From: Cyathus striatus
Taxonomy: Eukaryota > Basidiomycota > Agaricomycetes > Agaricales > Nidulariaceae
DNA: 64,000 bases
Assembly: GCA_025738555.1 (NCBI GenBank)
Contig: JAOVFP010000010.1
Coordinates: forward strand, 1,488,001 to 1,552,000
Direction: 5' to 3'
The notes under the pieces were generated by a model that was not told the origin of the DNA, did not search any database, and saw nothing but the letters and a program-made list of their open reading frames with translations. The position numbers and the translations under genes are program-made. Positions 35,922 through 49,000 of the stretch are shown here, in pieces; position 1 is the first letter of the stretch, and every line of letters begins with the position of its first letter.

Positions 35922-37130
35922 AGGTTTGTCATAGAGCTTGTATAGCATTAACTTGTATGCTTTGAAGTCTTCAGAATAAGTGATCCCTGATTCTCCGATA
36001 GGAGTGAACTTGGGATCATCTGATAATCCAAAGTGGGTCTTCATACAGATCAGATTAAAGAATTGAAAAAAGAATAAATATATAATGTACCAAAATGGCA
36101 ACAAGTGCAATAAATCCAGGTGTTACTGAGTTCAGCCCCCAGTATTTCACAACAGTATTGGAACAGACACTTTTGCCCTCCTTCCTTGCCTGAAGAGCAC
36201 TGGGACCTCAAAGTAGGCACAGCCCAACCTGTTATATTTTTATTAGTAATTCTATGGTGATGAAAATAGTTTTAATAACTTACATTTATAAATACATCTG
36301 AGGCAAAGACATGCTTATCCTTCAGATTCCAGCCAGGAAAGAATACCAGTGACAGCAAGCTATACTTTCTGGATTCCATGTCAAAGCTGAGTAGCATATC
36401 TCAATCCATATTGCTGTTGATAAACTTTGGAAGAACTTCATGAACACATTCAGCAGCATTTGCATGTTGCTGCTGCATGCTGTGTTCAATCTTTATAAAC
36501 CAATAAGTAAAGGTCATAAAATTACTAGAAATACTTACCTTCACAATGAAATGGTCAGAGGAATCACCAGTCATAAGCTTGTGCAAGAAAGAAGGAATGA
36601 CTGAGCATAAGTCTCATCTAATTCCTTCAAGTTGTGTATCCACATCCATATACCTCTCATCTGAGTCCCAATTTATATCATTGAAGTCGGGATCTGGTGA
36701 GAGAATGGCAAGCTTCATTTCTTTGCCCATCCAGACCTTGTACATAAACCCAAAATGATGGCCAGCTTTCAAAATTAGATTGTCTTGTGGACCATCACTC
36801 AAACATTGAAGTCTATAATGGGTTTGAGGCTTTGCAGCTTCAAGCGCTGCCTTCTCTTTGCAGACTTTATTGAAGGCCTTGTAGAGCTTCAAAAATTTAA
36901 GCTGAGCAGTTCGAAGTCCCTAAGTGCATGTCAATCAGTTAAAGAAATGAAATAGTTCAATTAATGGACACACCTTCTGTAAGTCATACCTGCTCACCTG
37001 TGGGCCAGGAATGATGATGTCAAGATCCATAGGTGGGACCTCATCAACACCCTCCACCTCCTCTTCCTCTAGAGGTTGCTCCTGATCCGACATAGTATCA
37101 GACTCTGGAGACAAAACATGATTGTGTTTG
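35922..37130 (-). pseudogene. Decayed multi-exon gene of unknown function
   Basis: Minus-strand exons read as one protein: an acidic start (MSDQEQPLEEEEVEGVDEV), a Lys-rich helix, then TGDSSDHFIVK, SPDMES-like FDMESRKYSLLSLVFFPGW, and a C-terminal SVTPGFIALVAI block before KAYKLMLYKLYDKPS. Four GT-AG introns can be drawn (36904-36974, 36492-36538, 36229-36283, 36055-36101, approximate). Three in-frame TGA codons interrupt it (near 36614, 36400 and 36210); at least two are plausible CGA-to-TGA changes. The arrangement recalls uncharacterised basidiomycete proteins, but I cannot name a family. It sits just downstream of, and converges on, the Plavaka relic, so it may be transposon cargo. Confidence 0.45.
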
Positions 37131-39698
37131 TGAGTCATTACTAGAAATAGATTTGGAAAGTAGTTAGCAAAGTTAGGAGCTATACAACCTGAATGAACAC
37201 ACCTTAAATACAAGATATGCAATGGCAATGCAATGATTCAGTCATTATCACAAGAGTCTGAAAATGAATTAAGGCACACTAGAACACCAATCTAGTATGG
37301 AGTATGACATATATCAGGAGTCCTGGAACAAAATGAGAACAATTGAGGACCTACAAGGCAATACCATTTTGTATGTAATGCCTGGAATATGTATTGGTTA
37401 TGTCATGGAATATGGCCAGCATTACCATGCACAGAAATTTTTGATGCACACTGGAATACAAAGCATATCATGTTGGTGAAACTCAGGGACATGGTTGAAT
37501 CCATTCAGGTGACCATGTTGATGAAAGACTCAAAGCAACAGACTATGGGCCTGGATGGTCCTTGATGGTTCTGGAATGTTTCAGGTACACTGGCTGATTA
37601 ATTGTCCAGAACATGTGAGATCCAAAACATGCTTACTAAAAGTCTCATAAGAAATGTATAAAGCAAGGTGTTGGCTCTTTCTTGCTTTATCATCGTCCAG
37701 TCTTGAGCTGGCATATGAAGTGAGGGGAGGGAGAGGTAGCTGTCACAGGTATCAGAGGTGCTGGTAAGCAACATTGACTTCTGCCATGTCACATGTTATT
37801 GCTGACACTGAATCTGCTTCGTACTTATGTAGTCCTTTCCATGTGGTGTACCACTATTAATGGAAGGTGAGTGGATCAAGTAGTGGTTTATGCATAGCTA
37901 TAATTTCTAATGCACAGCCATAGCTTGGTGCTTAGTATGTGATGTGGATAAGTAAGTACTTAGGTGTAGTTATAAGCTAGTAACTAGCATGATGTATATA
38001 CAGGCATAATTACAGTTGCTATTCAGTATTTTAATCTTCAATGATGAATGAGATTTGATATCGATGATATCAATAGTTGATAATGCCCCAAGCAGAAGGA
38101 GCTAGATTCAAGATTCATAGATTATCTATTACCCCAATTCATTCATTCTCTCTAATGCATTTTAATAATTGGCTGCAATGGAATTCATTGAATTGCACAA
38201 GTTATATTGTAAGACACACCTAGTTGTATTCTAAATGATTTAGTGTATTTCAGCAGCTTTAAATTTGTAGTGGTGGGTATTTTAACATGTTCTTATTCAG
38301 TACATGAATTGTAAGACTCTCTGCCAAGTATTAAGATGTTTTGCATGGTTTTGTCCTCATTTATAAGCATTATGTTTTGGCCATTGCATTAAGGTATTTA
38401 AATGGACTGTAATGCGATGCAGGGCAAACTTAGTTTTCCTGACAAAGCAATCAGATATGTCTGGTAGGCTCTCACTTACCACTGAAGAAGACCTTGTTCT
38501 TAATAGAGACAAGTTTGTTCTGAGTGAGAATATTGAATCTGACTGCTGTGCTGGTGAAGGCCATCATTAAATACTTGACCACAGATTGCCAGTATACAGC
38601 TCAGAATGGTAATGACCTACCAAAATATGTGGTTGGCATCCTTGGAGGACTCAAGCTTACTGTGGATGCAAAAGCATACTCATAGAAGAGGTTGACAAAT
38701 TGAAGTTAAATCAGCTGTGGCATTTGGGCATGAACAGGGAAAGAAAAAGGAGAATAGTATGTATTCATCCAAAATTTACAAGAAAAATTAGTTACATCTC
38801 ACTTCTGATCACTATCACTTATTACAAGCTCAAAAATGGTCATTTTGAGGGAGAAATCAGGCATTTTAGCTTAATTTAAGTGCTGTAATTGTTTCACTAA
38901 ACCACTGTTCATGGAGCTCTGTGATGCTTGTAGTTGTTCATAGCAATATAGTCAACTTTCTGCAATTTTTATTGCATTTTAGTAGACAGTCATACTTTAG
39001 TCACCAGACAGTAGAAATTCAATATCTACTTACTACTAGCCAATTACTGACATTCTACTGTAATTCATTGGCTTACTTTAATTTAAATTAACTGAGCATG
39101 CCACAAAGTTATTAAATCTCAACTTTTATAATACAAGATGGTGACACTTTCCACAAATTTCCACATAGTTGACTAAAATGCAGAGAAAATCACAAAAAGT
39201 TGACTAGTTTACCACAAACAGCTGCACACCATTTTTACTGAGTGTGATGGATGACAAATGCGATGAACTGTTCAATTCAAATGCCCTGCATTGTGCATGA
39301 CTGAATACTCAGTTGAAAGAGTCCAGTATTGCCACTCTTTGACTTCAAGGTCTTTTACAGGCTGATCCAGATTGAAGACATTGTCCCACAGAAGTTCTAG
39401 AGCTATACAGTAAAGATGAAGTCATAAAAAGAGGCAATCAATTCAGAGATATAATCTTTTGATTCATGTACAGGCTTACAGCATCTTTCTGGTCAGTGGG
39501 CATCGACCTCTTGTATATTTCTATCCCTAACTCCAAAGTTTGCTGACATTGTATCATAATCTAGAGCATGTATCATTGTGAGGTTGCAAAAATGTGGGTA
39601 TCAAATTGATCAAAACTCAGCAGGTACGACACATCGCGGTTGCTTGCTTCACACCATAAGAACATGGTTGTTATATGGTCAATTTTGAATTCACCTAG
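37131..39698. other. CG-poor decayed sequence, no gene recognised
   Basis: Protein-like shreds occur (for example MSGRLSLTTEEDLVLNRDKF near 38457 and KYVVGILGGLKLTVDAKAYS near 38625), but they cannot be joined or assigned. Composition changes sharply near 39630, where CG dinucleotides become common again. Confidence 0.4.
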
Positions 39699-39996
39699 TG
39701 TGAGGTTTCTTCCAAACACACAAAGTACAAATTACACATTACAAATTCAAGCTGAATTCTTACACTAGAAAACTATTAAAAGTACAGTACAAATTCAATA
39801 ATCCTAAGCTACAAATGACTGTCTAAAACATACAAAACATCGGAGAAAAGAAAGAAAGCTCATTATCTCATGACGGAAATCAAGAAAGGGCATGTCAAAG
39901 TATCATCGCGAGGTTGCGACACCGGCACCGAACCACACCTCAAGCCAAAGTCATCCACTGGGTCCGACACCTTTCTCACTCCCCTTCTCACCCTCC

Positions 39997-41217
39997 CTAC
40001 TCCCTCAGATAGTCCTCCCAACCCCAACCTCCTCCGCACACCACCCCTCCCACCCCAATCAGTACATTCCCTCTTCCTGCACTCCCGCTCCCTCCCCCTC
40101 TCCCCCACACCCACAGGCGCAGAAGGACTCCCAAGAGCAGAAAGACTCCCAACAGGAATAGAAGGCGACACAACCCCCTCCCTCCTGCCAATCCCACCTG
40201 GCATGGTCGGACTCCCCGCCCGCGCACCCAAAACCCCCTCACCCCCTCCCAACTCCCATACCTCCTCAGCGTCCTCACAATCATCACCAAATACACGACC
40301 CCAAGCCCCAGCACAAGTGTGATCACCACCCTTGGCGCCAACGCCTCCTTGCTACTTAACGGCTCACGCGTGTGGTCTGAAAGCGAGCCAGTGCGCCAAA
40401 CGTACGAGAGGAGAGAGAGGAGAGAGAGAAGGGTGGACCAAGCTAGCCATACGGCTGGCATTGATAACATGACCCAGACGTTCCACCATATTGAAGTGTG
40501 GTCTTTTCTTGCTTCCTGTGTGGGTTGTCAGTCGTGGTAGAGCGAAGAAGAAAGAACGCATTTATACGAACCTCAGCCCACCGCAACGCCTTCCCCATAC
40601 TCCTCATAGCCCCAAAACGCACAATAAACACACACCCATAGGATAAACTCATAATAGCACAAATGAGCGAGAGTAAAGCCGCAGTGCGCGTAAGTGGGTC
40701 GTCTGACATTTCAGGGACTTGGAAGGTAGTTAGGATTCCTCTTCGGTAACGTCGGTAACATAACTAATGGAAGAAAGGAAAGAGAAAGAGACGTACGAAG
40801 CCAATAAAGCGCTAGTCAAATTAAGCGTTTTCCATTCTCTCAATAGCGAATCGACGAATGCTTCCCAGCTGTACTTGAATCGGACCAGTGCAGGCGACAT
40901 TCCTCCTCCTCCCGAGCCTCCGGCTCCGGCTCCACCCCTCGCACCCCAATCATCAACGAGCTCACCAACAGCCGCGGCACCCACATGCGTCGTCAATCCT
41001 ATCCCTACGCCCATCGACCGCTGCTGCTCCCTTTGAGGGGAAGGGGGATACAGTCCCGGTGGATACACCGGCGGAGAAGCAGGCGACGCAGCTTGAGAAG
41101 GCGACGAAAAAAGCCAAGGGGATGGACACCCCCGCTCCTCCCTCCCCCTCTCCTGCTACAACTGCAGCTGTTGATGCTGATACTGCAAAGGATACATAAC
41201 CACATCCTCCTCCGCAC
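39997..41217 (-). CDS. Four-helix membrane protein of a basidiomycete-specific family (5' end uncertain)
   Basis: Three exons are clear: upstream coding to 40797, 40740-40572, and 40515 to about 39997. They join in phase as ALLASGILTTFQVPEM and LRWAEEARKDHTSIWWNVW. The N-terminal part is Gly/Pro-rich and poorly conserved. Hydrophobic helices follow: WKTLNLTSALLASGIL, AALLSLICAIMSLSYGCVFI, MPAVWLAWSTLLSLLSLLS and VVITLVLGLGVVYLVMIV. The segment DPLTRTAALLSLICAIMSL and MRSMGKALRWAEEA match a recurrent uncharacterised basidiomycete membrane protein family. The function is unknown. The true start probably lies in further exons upstream (41.2-42.3 kb), and the C-terminus is low complexity, so both ends are approximate. 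Confidence 0.6.
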
Positions 41218-42914
41218 CCATCATGCGCACAACATCAGGCTTACTAACCTCCGCATTTTTAAAGATCCTCGCTACGCAGCTGAAATACATCGCTGAACGA
41301 CGGGAAGTGTAGATATATCTCTGCCTTGGGAATGTATCTGTGCTGACGAGGTAGATATTTGTCCAGGTGGGGCACTGTTCCCCTTCTTCTTCCCCTTCTG
41401 CGTCTTTACCTCCTCCCAGTCCTGATTCAAAGTCCCCCTGGGCAGAGGAGGAGAAGCAGGGACGCGGGCACGAGAACGAGAACGAAAGGGGGGGTGAGAA
41501 GGAGGGGAACGAGGTATGTTTGAGTTTGAAGGGGTCGATGGGGACCCATGGTTCCTCGACTGGATGATCGTGATGCCGACAGTGGAGGTGCGAGGACCAC
41601 TGGAGTAATTCTATAAGCGGCGAGGTGGCTCTCGACCAGGAGGAAGCGAGGGATTTGGGTGAGAAGGCGGAGTGGGTGTCTGAGAGCCGTGTTCCGCGAG
41701 TTGATGCTGCGTACTACTTATTAGCATATATTATATAGCGAAAAGGAGAAAAGACAATGGGAGGGTGGAAGGGACTAAGGAGAACAAGGGGGTAGAGGGA
41801 GGGGAAAGAGGGAGGGGAAAGGTAGAAGAGAAGGAGAAAAATACGCACATATACTCCTGGGCGAAGCCCCACGAATAGGCAATCCTCCCTCCGAAGCGTA
41901 TACCCTCGAGCTCTGGATCAGCGAACTGCCCTTCTGCAGCACCCTCGGTGAGCGATTCTGTGAAGACGAGAGGGAGAGGAGGGACGCTGATACGACGTCT
42001 AAGCTACGACGGAAGTTCGCGTTGGAGCATGGCGTTGACGAGCGGTTAAATCTGCGCGGGGTGGAGGGTGCCCCTGGTGCTTGGGGTAAGGAGGAGAGGT
42101 GATGTAACTGACATCCATCCTCTGCTCGTCGTCTCGTTCTGATGTTGTTTCTGATGAGGCGTGGGGCGAGTGTTCTGTTGGGAGTTAGTTTGTATGTAGA
42201 AGGTAAGGAAAGGCGGAACGTACCAGGGGTTGTGTAGAGTACCGGTGGTACTGCTACTCCAAGAAGTGAGCCATTCACGGACTCTACGTGAAGATGAGAA
42301 GGTCCGGCCAGAGCATCCGCCGCGCTGAGTGCAACGGTAGGCTGAGATTCATCTATTTCGGCGGTACGGGAAAGAAAGACGAAAGAGCCGGCAGTGGTTT
42401 ACAGGTTTACAGAAGCTGGTGCCAGAGCTTCGAGACGCTGCGTCTCCTGCGCTGGCCTCTTTATCTGACTCCCGTCGTCGTTGGGATTCAGGGACCCGCG
42501 TCTGTGCCTTGGTTCAGATGGTGTCACAGTCACATTGCCTTTCTCACGTGCTAGGAACGCGACACCAAGTCACAAATTCGGGTTCCTTTCCACACGCGGC
42601 CCGCCAGCGCGTCTAATTCGAGGTACACGCCAGTTCGCAAACATAGACGACCAAGTTGCATTCTCCATCTTTGGCCTACTACCTGAACAGTCCGATTTCC
42701 CTTGGCTCCACCATCACCTTCCATACGCCGGACACCACCTCCCACCAACCTCCCACAGCACACACCCTCCCTCCCAGCCTTGCGTACCCACTGATTCGTC
42801 TACGAACACGTCTCCGCAGCGTCGCCAGCATTCCTTGTAACGCTATTGGGTCTAGTATCGTAACCCTCAGACAAAAGGCGAACTACGTCAAACTCGACAC
42901 GTCTCTACTGCCGT
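41218..42914. other. CG-rich stretch, coding status unclear
   Basis: Contains long open frames on both strands (for example 41775-42278 minus and 42656-42940 plus) favoured by high GC. The minus-strand frame might be 5' coding of the membrane gene. The plus-strand frame ends in a protein-like VKLDTSLLPFTRYKSDA. Neither could be tied to splice sites or a family. Confidence 0.3.
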
Positions 42915-43976
42915 TCACGAGGTATAAGAGTGATGCTTAGCGGGCATAGTGAAGGCTGGGCACCGCGACATAAGGGACGATTTGGGGGGGAATGTTGGGA
43001 TTCGTAAGAAATGTTGGAAAATGTCGACGAATACTATCAGACAAGAGAGGATCTCAAAGTTGGTGTTCCCCGGTATCCCGATCAGTGTTCGACCTACACG
43101 ATTAGACCAAAATGTATCTATCTGCAGGATCAGGATTTCAGGCATAACATACGTATCGAAACGATAGTACATACCTCATCAATTACTATCGAATCTCTAA
43201 ACTTTACTCTGCGCGCGTATGAGAAATGTCGGGGTGGTGGTTCACGCGAAATCCTAGACGGTAGGAGGTGCACACGGAATCCACTCTTTGGATCAAGAGC
43301 TAAGTGCACTTGCATGTAGCCCCTACAGCCAACACTCCACCACCCGACCTGTCCCGAACCGCACACTGATCCCCGCCTCCTCGACCTGCGTCGTATCCAC
43401 CCAGCGGCTTTTCTGCTAAATATTCCAACACTCCTCTGAACGTCACCAGGGCATGACGTGCGCACAAATGACCATCGGTAATTTGGTGATTCAGTAACGG
43501 CCGTCGGTACCGGTGGTGGTACGTTCGGGGATGGAAATGGGGCATCGATACTGGAGATGTATAGTCTGTCGTACTCAATTGAGTGGAAGCTGGGGAGACG
43601 AAACAGTAGGCTCGTGTTGCGTGAGTAGGGTTCGTGGTGACGCGTGACATGGCACTTATTCAAGTTCTTCGTGGGGTAGCGGGAAAGTGAGTGAACGAGA
43701 ACGATGAGGGCGAAGATGTCCCGAGCTAGTTCACCTGTAGTGCTTTGCAGGGAGTACGATAGATATATCGAGATGCCGTGTTCAGTCGAAGGTAAGATAC
43801 CTTGCGTCGTTTCGCCACACGCGAATGGACGAACGTATGGCTGTAACTACAGTAAGAACTTCTGAAATAGTGGCACGTGTCGAAATGAAGACACCTACCT
43901 CACCAACCACTCTCACATCTCGTTCCCTTTTCAGGGCCTTCTCCCACAGGCCACCCAGCAAGTATTCGAGGAACAT
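42915..43976 (-). CDS. Unrecognised protein, 316 residues, three exons
   Basis: Exons 43976-43899, 43840-43175 and 43121-42915 give 317 codons including the stop, with consistent phases. Introns are 58 and 53 nt with good borders (GTAGGT...TTACAG and GTATGT...CTGCAG). Readable segments are MFLEYLLGGLWEKALKRERD, GELARDIFALIVLVHSLSRY and FRVHLLPSRISREPPP. Conservation of frame and intron in the decayed paralogue (24140-24965) supports a real gene. No domain was recognised. The middle is Pro/Arg-rich. The last exon diverges from the paralogue soon after its start, so the C-terminus is less certain. Confidence 0.5.
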
Positions 43977-44626
43977 TGATAACCATTAGCGTGATGTCCA
44001 GCACTGTACAGGCTCCTCGTAGCGGGGGCGAAGCCCCTGTACTCGCGATGGAGCTTTTAAGTAGTCTTCATCGTCACCCTTCTGCCCACCTCCCATTCAC
44101 TCCATCTGTCCCCAACTACCCACATCCCACCGGCCCCACCATCGTACGTCGTACAAACCCTACCACTCCCCCGATTTTGGATCAAGCACAGCCCCTAGCT
44201 GTCTACGAACACTCAAGCCTCCCGCTGAACACTGAGCGCTCAAATCAGCATAGTTGTGGTCACCGAATTGGGGATTCTAGATCTCGGTGAATCTGCCAAT
44301 GACGATGCCAGTTGAGATGTTGCACACGTAGCGCGTCGAAAGACGCCACCACGTGATAATAGATATGAGTGTACAGAGCATTAGGCGTAGGTGAGGGTTG
44401 GAGGGATAGTGTAGGTGTACTGGTTGATGTGGCCAATCTTGGTATGCGCTGTGGTGGTGGGTGTGGGAGACGATTCGGAGAACAGTGAACATCGAAAGAT
44501 GAAGAGGGGGATCGTAGTAGTTGCAGAGTTCTCAGAACAAATATTCGTGCGGTGTGTGCTGGATATGGCGGAGGCATATGAAGAGACGCTAGTGTACTCT
44601 CACATGTACAGTCGAAAAAGAGAATA

Positions 44627-44980
44627 GGGGAATTCAAGTATGGCGATACGCGATACGCTACAGTGATTTCTGTATCGTTGCCAAGAAGAACGAGCGGCGA
44701 TCAGTTCGGAGTTCATAATGTTTGGATCGTACTTACAAGAACCACTTCCTTTCACCTTACGAAAATATATAATTTATTAGATAGAATTTTTGAATATACT
44801 AATATCTACCCAACCTCCAAATTTTTAATGAAATTTCAAAGTGGAAAAGAGTAAAACATAGGGAGCGTTTACGTTAGAACTCTCCGTTTGAATTTCTGAT
44901 CACGTTTTTCGGCAAGGTTGTAGCGACTGTTCCGTAGCAACATGTAGTAACGCTACAAAACAGACATATTTGAATTCCCC
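44627..44980. mobile_element. MITE-B, complete copy (354 bp)
   Basis: Ends GGGGAATTCAA / TTGAATTCCCC, flanked by TA (44625-44626 and 44981-44982). The collinear position in duplication copy 1 (about 27505) lacks it. A relative at 53129-54664 is enlarged by a minisatellite insert. Confidence 0.8.
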
Positions 44981-44982
44981 TA

Positions 44983-46042
44983 ATGTATGAACATACAACT
45001 ATCCGCAACGTCAGTACTTCAAACACTGCCATGTATCGCAGGGAAAACCCACCTCAGGTTGGTAAATTCCTAGAGCGCAGCGGGTCTCGCCTTCTACCAC
45101 ATTCAGCCCGGTACGTTGAGAAGCTATGACTAGAGTATCATGTCCATGGATCAACTAGGTACCATGGACTACATCTATAGAGATTGCAATGATAGGTTTA
45201 CTTCACCTGATGGGCTACGTGTCGATATGGAAAGTCATTAGGTGGCCTCCAAAGCGATAGACAAAGACGAAACGGCACGTACATCTGTCCCTATACCACT
45301 TCTACTCCTCCCCACACATCGTCGAGAAACGCACAGCACTCAGCAAGCAAGTCGCATAGCAGATTACCGTCCCGCATCGCGTCGAAAGTTAGACTGCTAG
45401 TTACAGCACGTTGAATGTTATTGTTCTAAATGAAAGCGTCCTGCGAGTACGCTTCGAGGTTACGGCGGGCTTCGTATTGCAGGTGGTAATAATACTGGGA
45501 GCGGCGGGACTTCAGTCGGTGGATACAGTAACAAAGTTGACATGTGGCTGTGGCGATTTCACAGACCGACGGCGATAACCACTGTATACACACGTGTATC
45601 GATCAGTCTTACAAGCGCATTGCTGCACCCCGCTCTCAGCTGTATTAATATCCCAATCACCAGATTTATGGGCGATAAGCACGACATTAACAAAGCACTT
45701 CCAGCATAAGGAACCCCAGAAGTTTCCTGTGATCTCCTGGATAGGTCAGTTGACCTTGCCTTGTGTGAGTACTCGTCTAAAAATGTGTTGATCGAGCTGA
45801 TAGATCGGACACGGCGGCTCCAGAAACAGAATGATATAGCACGAAAGGAAGATAAGAGCGAGGCTGTACTCATTAACTCTCATTAAGTGATCATTAACGA
45901 CAAGAAACGTCAATTTGATTGATGTGCGATAAGAAAAGCACGCAGATCGAGGTATATAAGCATTACCCATATAGACCTTATGATGACTTCTAGCCCATCA
46001 GCATTGAACAATTACTGTGAACAGTGAAGCCTATTACTCGAC
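44983..46042. promoter_or_regulatory. Upstream region of the NB-ARC/TPR gene
   Basis: Duplicated in copy 1 at about 27510-29026. It includes TATATAAG at 45953, about 90 bases before the start codon. The TATA region and GAAGCCTATTACTC leader are conserved between copies. No gene was recognised in the rest. Confidence 0.45.
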
Positions 46043-49000
46043 ATGTCATTCAAAAATGCGCACAACTTCGGAATTCAACGTGCTGAAATGAATGATATAA
46101 AAATTGATACCCAGATAAATAATGTAGTTTACCAAATTACATTGTAAACACCCCCCACTGATGTTACTTAATTTTCAGAATATATATAATCAGCCAAAAG
46201 ATGAAGCACTTTCTCCACTTCGGACCACTGCTGCTTGTACCTCTCAGAACTTTGTTGGGCAACAGGTGTATCTGGAGAGACTTCATCAACATTTTGCAAG
46301 AGCAAATACCACTGGGAGAAAGATGTTCCTTCTATATGGAATGGGTGGCATTGGAAAAACTCAGATTTGTTTGAGGTTTATAGATGAGAAGGCTGGCCAG
46401 TAGGTATTTCTTTGGCTATCTTAAGTGCAGAATTAATAATATGAAACAGATATGTAAACACCTTTTGGATTGACACAACATCTGAGGATACAGTTATTCA
46501 AAGTCTTGAAGAAATATATAAGAAGATTTCAACTGCAGGAACTTCAGCATCTTCATTCTCTTCTGCAGTGGTTCTTAATTGGATATCTAACCTTCAATCT
46601 GAATGGCTCATAATTTATGACAATGCTGGTGGCTCTCCTGAACTAGTTGAAAAGTATATTCCACCTGGAAGCCTGGGGAATATTTTGATTACAAGCAGAA
46701 ATCCTACTCTTAGCAGAATTACTTCACATGAAAATTCAATGGAAGTATCTCAAATGAGTGAAGAAACAGCCATTGAGCTTCTTTTTAAAGCAAGTGGTAT
46801 TGTTAAGAATACAAAAGACTTGAATGAGGCAAAAATAGTGGTTCAAAAATTGCATTATTTGCCACTGGCCATTGATATGGCTGGAGCTTATATGGCTCAA
46901 GTACATTATGAAATTAATGATTTTATTAAACTCTATGACAAGTTCAGACCTAAGATATTGAATCATGACAAATTTAAAGGTGCATCAGGATATAACAGAA
47001 CAGTGTATAAAACATGGGAGATTTCATTTCAAAAAATATTGAAAGATTCAGCTGATAATGCAAATAAAGATAGAGCAGCCATAGCACAATATGCAATAGC
47101 TCTTATAAATATCTGTGCATTTCTTCATTATGAAAAGATATCAAAATCAATATTTGAAAGAGCTGCAATGTATTTTCCAATACACAAGAAGCACTATGAA
47201 GATATTGATTTACCTTCATATCTATCATCATTGGATGTATCAATATTAAATGTGAATGAGTGTGGTGAATGGAATGAATGGCTGTTTACAGAAAGCATTG
47301 AGTTGCTTTTCTCATTTTCATTAATAAATAAAACTAAGATAAAATCACTGTACAATGTACATCCACTGATACAGACATATTGTCAAGATAGGTTATCAGT
47401 AACTGAACAAACATTGTGGATACTAAATGCTAGATCAATATTAATGAGCTCTATCAGTACTGAGAATACAACTGCAGAATATATCTACATGAACAATCTC
47501 CTACCACATGTTATACAAAATTTATATTGTGATAATAAAATAATTAATTCCAAGTACTACAATGATATTTGCAGCATGTTAGCAAACATACTAGGAAAAT
47601 GTGGTAAATATAATATGGAAGGAGTGTATAGATTAAGAGTTGCATCAAAGTATTTAGAAAAGCTTGTGGGATATCATGAAACTTTCACTGATAGCTTAAT
47701 TATCAATGAAGACATGTGGTTGAATATAAGGCAAAAGATTAATACAGATAATCTTAACTATAGCAAGATGGTACTCAGTGAACTTTATCGCTTATCAATT
47801 ACATATTGGAATCAAGGTAAAAATAAAGATGCAGAAAAGCTGGAAAATGAAGTTTTGAATATGAGGAGGCAAATTCTTGGCAATGAACATCCTGATACAC
47901 TTAAGAGTGTGACCAGTCTTGCAGTTACATACAGTAATCTTGGTAAACATAAAGATGCAGAAAGGCTGGAAATTGGAGTTTTAGATTTGAGAAAGCAAAT
48001 TCTTGGCAATGAACATCCAGATACACTTTTAAGCATGGCCAATCTTGCAGCTACATACAAGAATCTGGGTAAACATAAAGATGCTGAGCAGCTGGAAATT
48101 GAAGTTTTGAGTTTAAAAAAGAAAATTCTTGACAATGAGCATCCTGATACATTTTCAAGCATGGCCAGTCTTGCAGTTACATACAGGAAACTGGGTAAGA
48201 ATAAAGATGCAGAAAGGCTGGAAATTGAAGTTTTGGATATGAGGAAGAAAATTCTTGGCAATGAGCATCCTGATACACTTCAGAGCATGGCCAATCTTGC
48301 AATTACATACAGATATCTGAGTAAACATAAAGATGCTGAACAGCTGGAAATTGAAGTTTTGTATATGAGAAAGAAAATTCTTGGAAATGAGCATCCTGAT
48401 ACACTTCAGAGCACAGCCAATCTTGCAGTTACATACAAGAATCTGGGTAAACATAAAGATGCTGAGAAGTTAGAAATTGAAGTTTTGAATTTGAGAAAGC
48501 AAATTCTTGGCAATGAGCATCCTGATACACTTTCAAGCATGGCTAATCTTGCAGCTACATACAAGAATCTGGGTAAATATAAAGATGCTGAGCAGCTGGA
48601 AATTGAAGTTGTGAGTATGGGAAAGCAAATTCTTGGAAATGAACATCCTGATATGCTTCAGAGCATGGTCAGTCTAGCAGTTACATACAAGAATCTGGGG
48701 AAATATAAAGATGCTGAGCAGTTGGAAATTGAAGTTTTGAATTTTAGAAAGAACATTCTTGGCAATGAGCATCCTGATACACTTTGGAGCATGAGTAGTC
48801 TTGCAGTTACATACAGTAGTCTTGGTAAAGATAAAGATGCAGAAAAACTGGAAATTGAAGTTTTGGATTTGAGAAAGGAAATTCTTGGTGATGAGCATCA
48901 AGATACACTTTGGAGCATGGCCAATCTTGCAGTTACATACAAGAATATTGGTAAACATGTAGATGCTGAGCAACTGGAAATTGAAGTTTTAGGTTTGAGA

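Noticed and set aside
40319..41567. Several plus-strand open frames rich in Pro, Arg and Ser
   Set aside because: High GC makes stops rare. The minus strand has splice-consistent exons with membrane helices.
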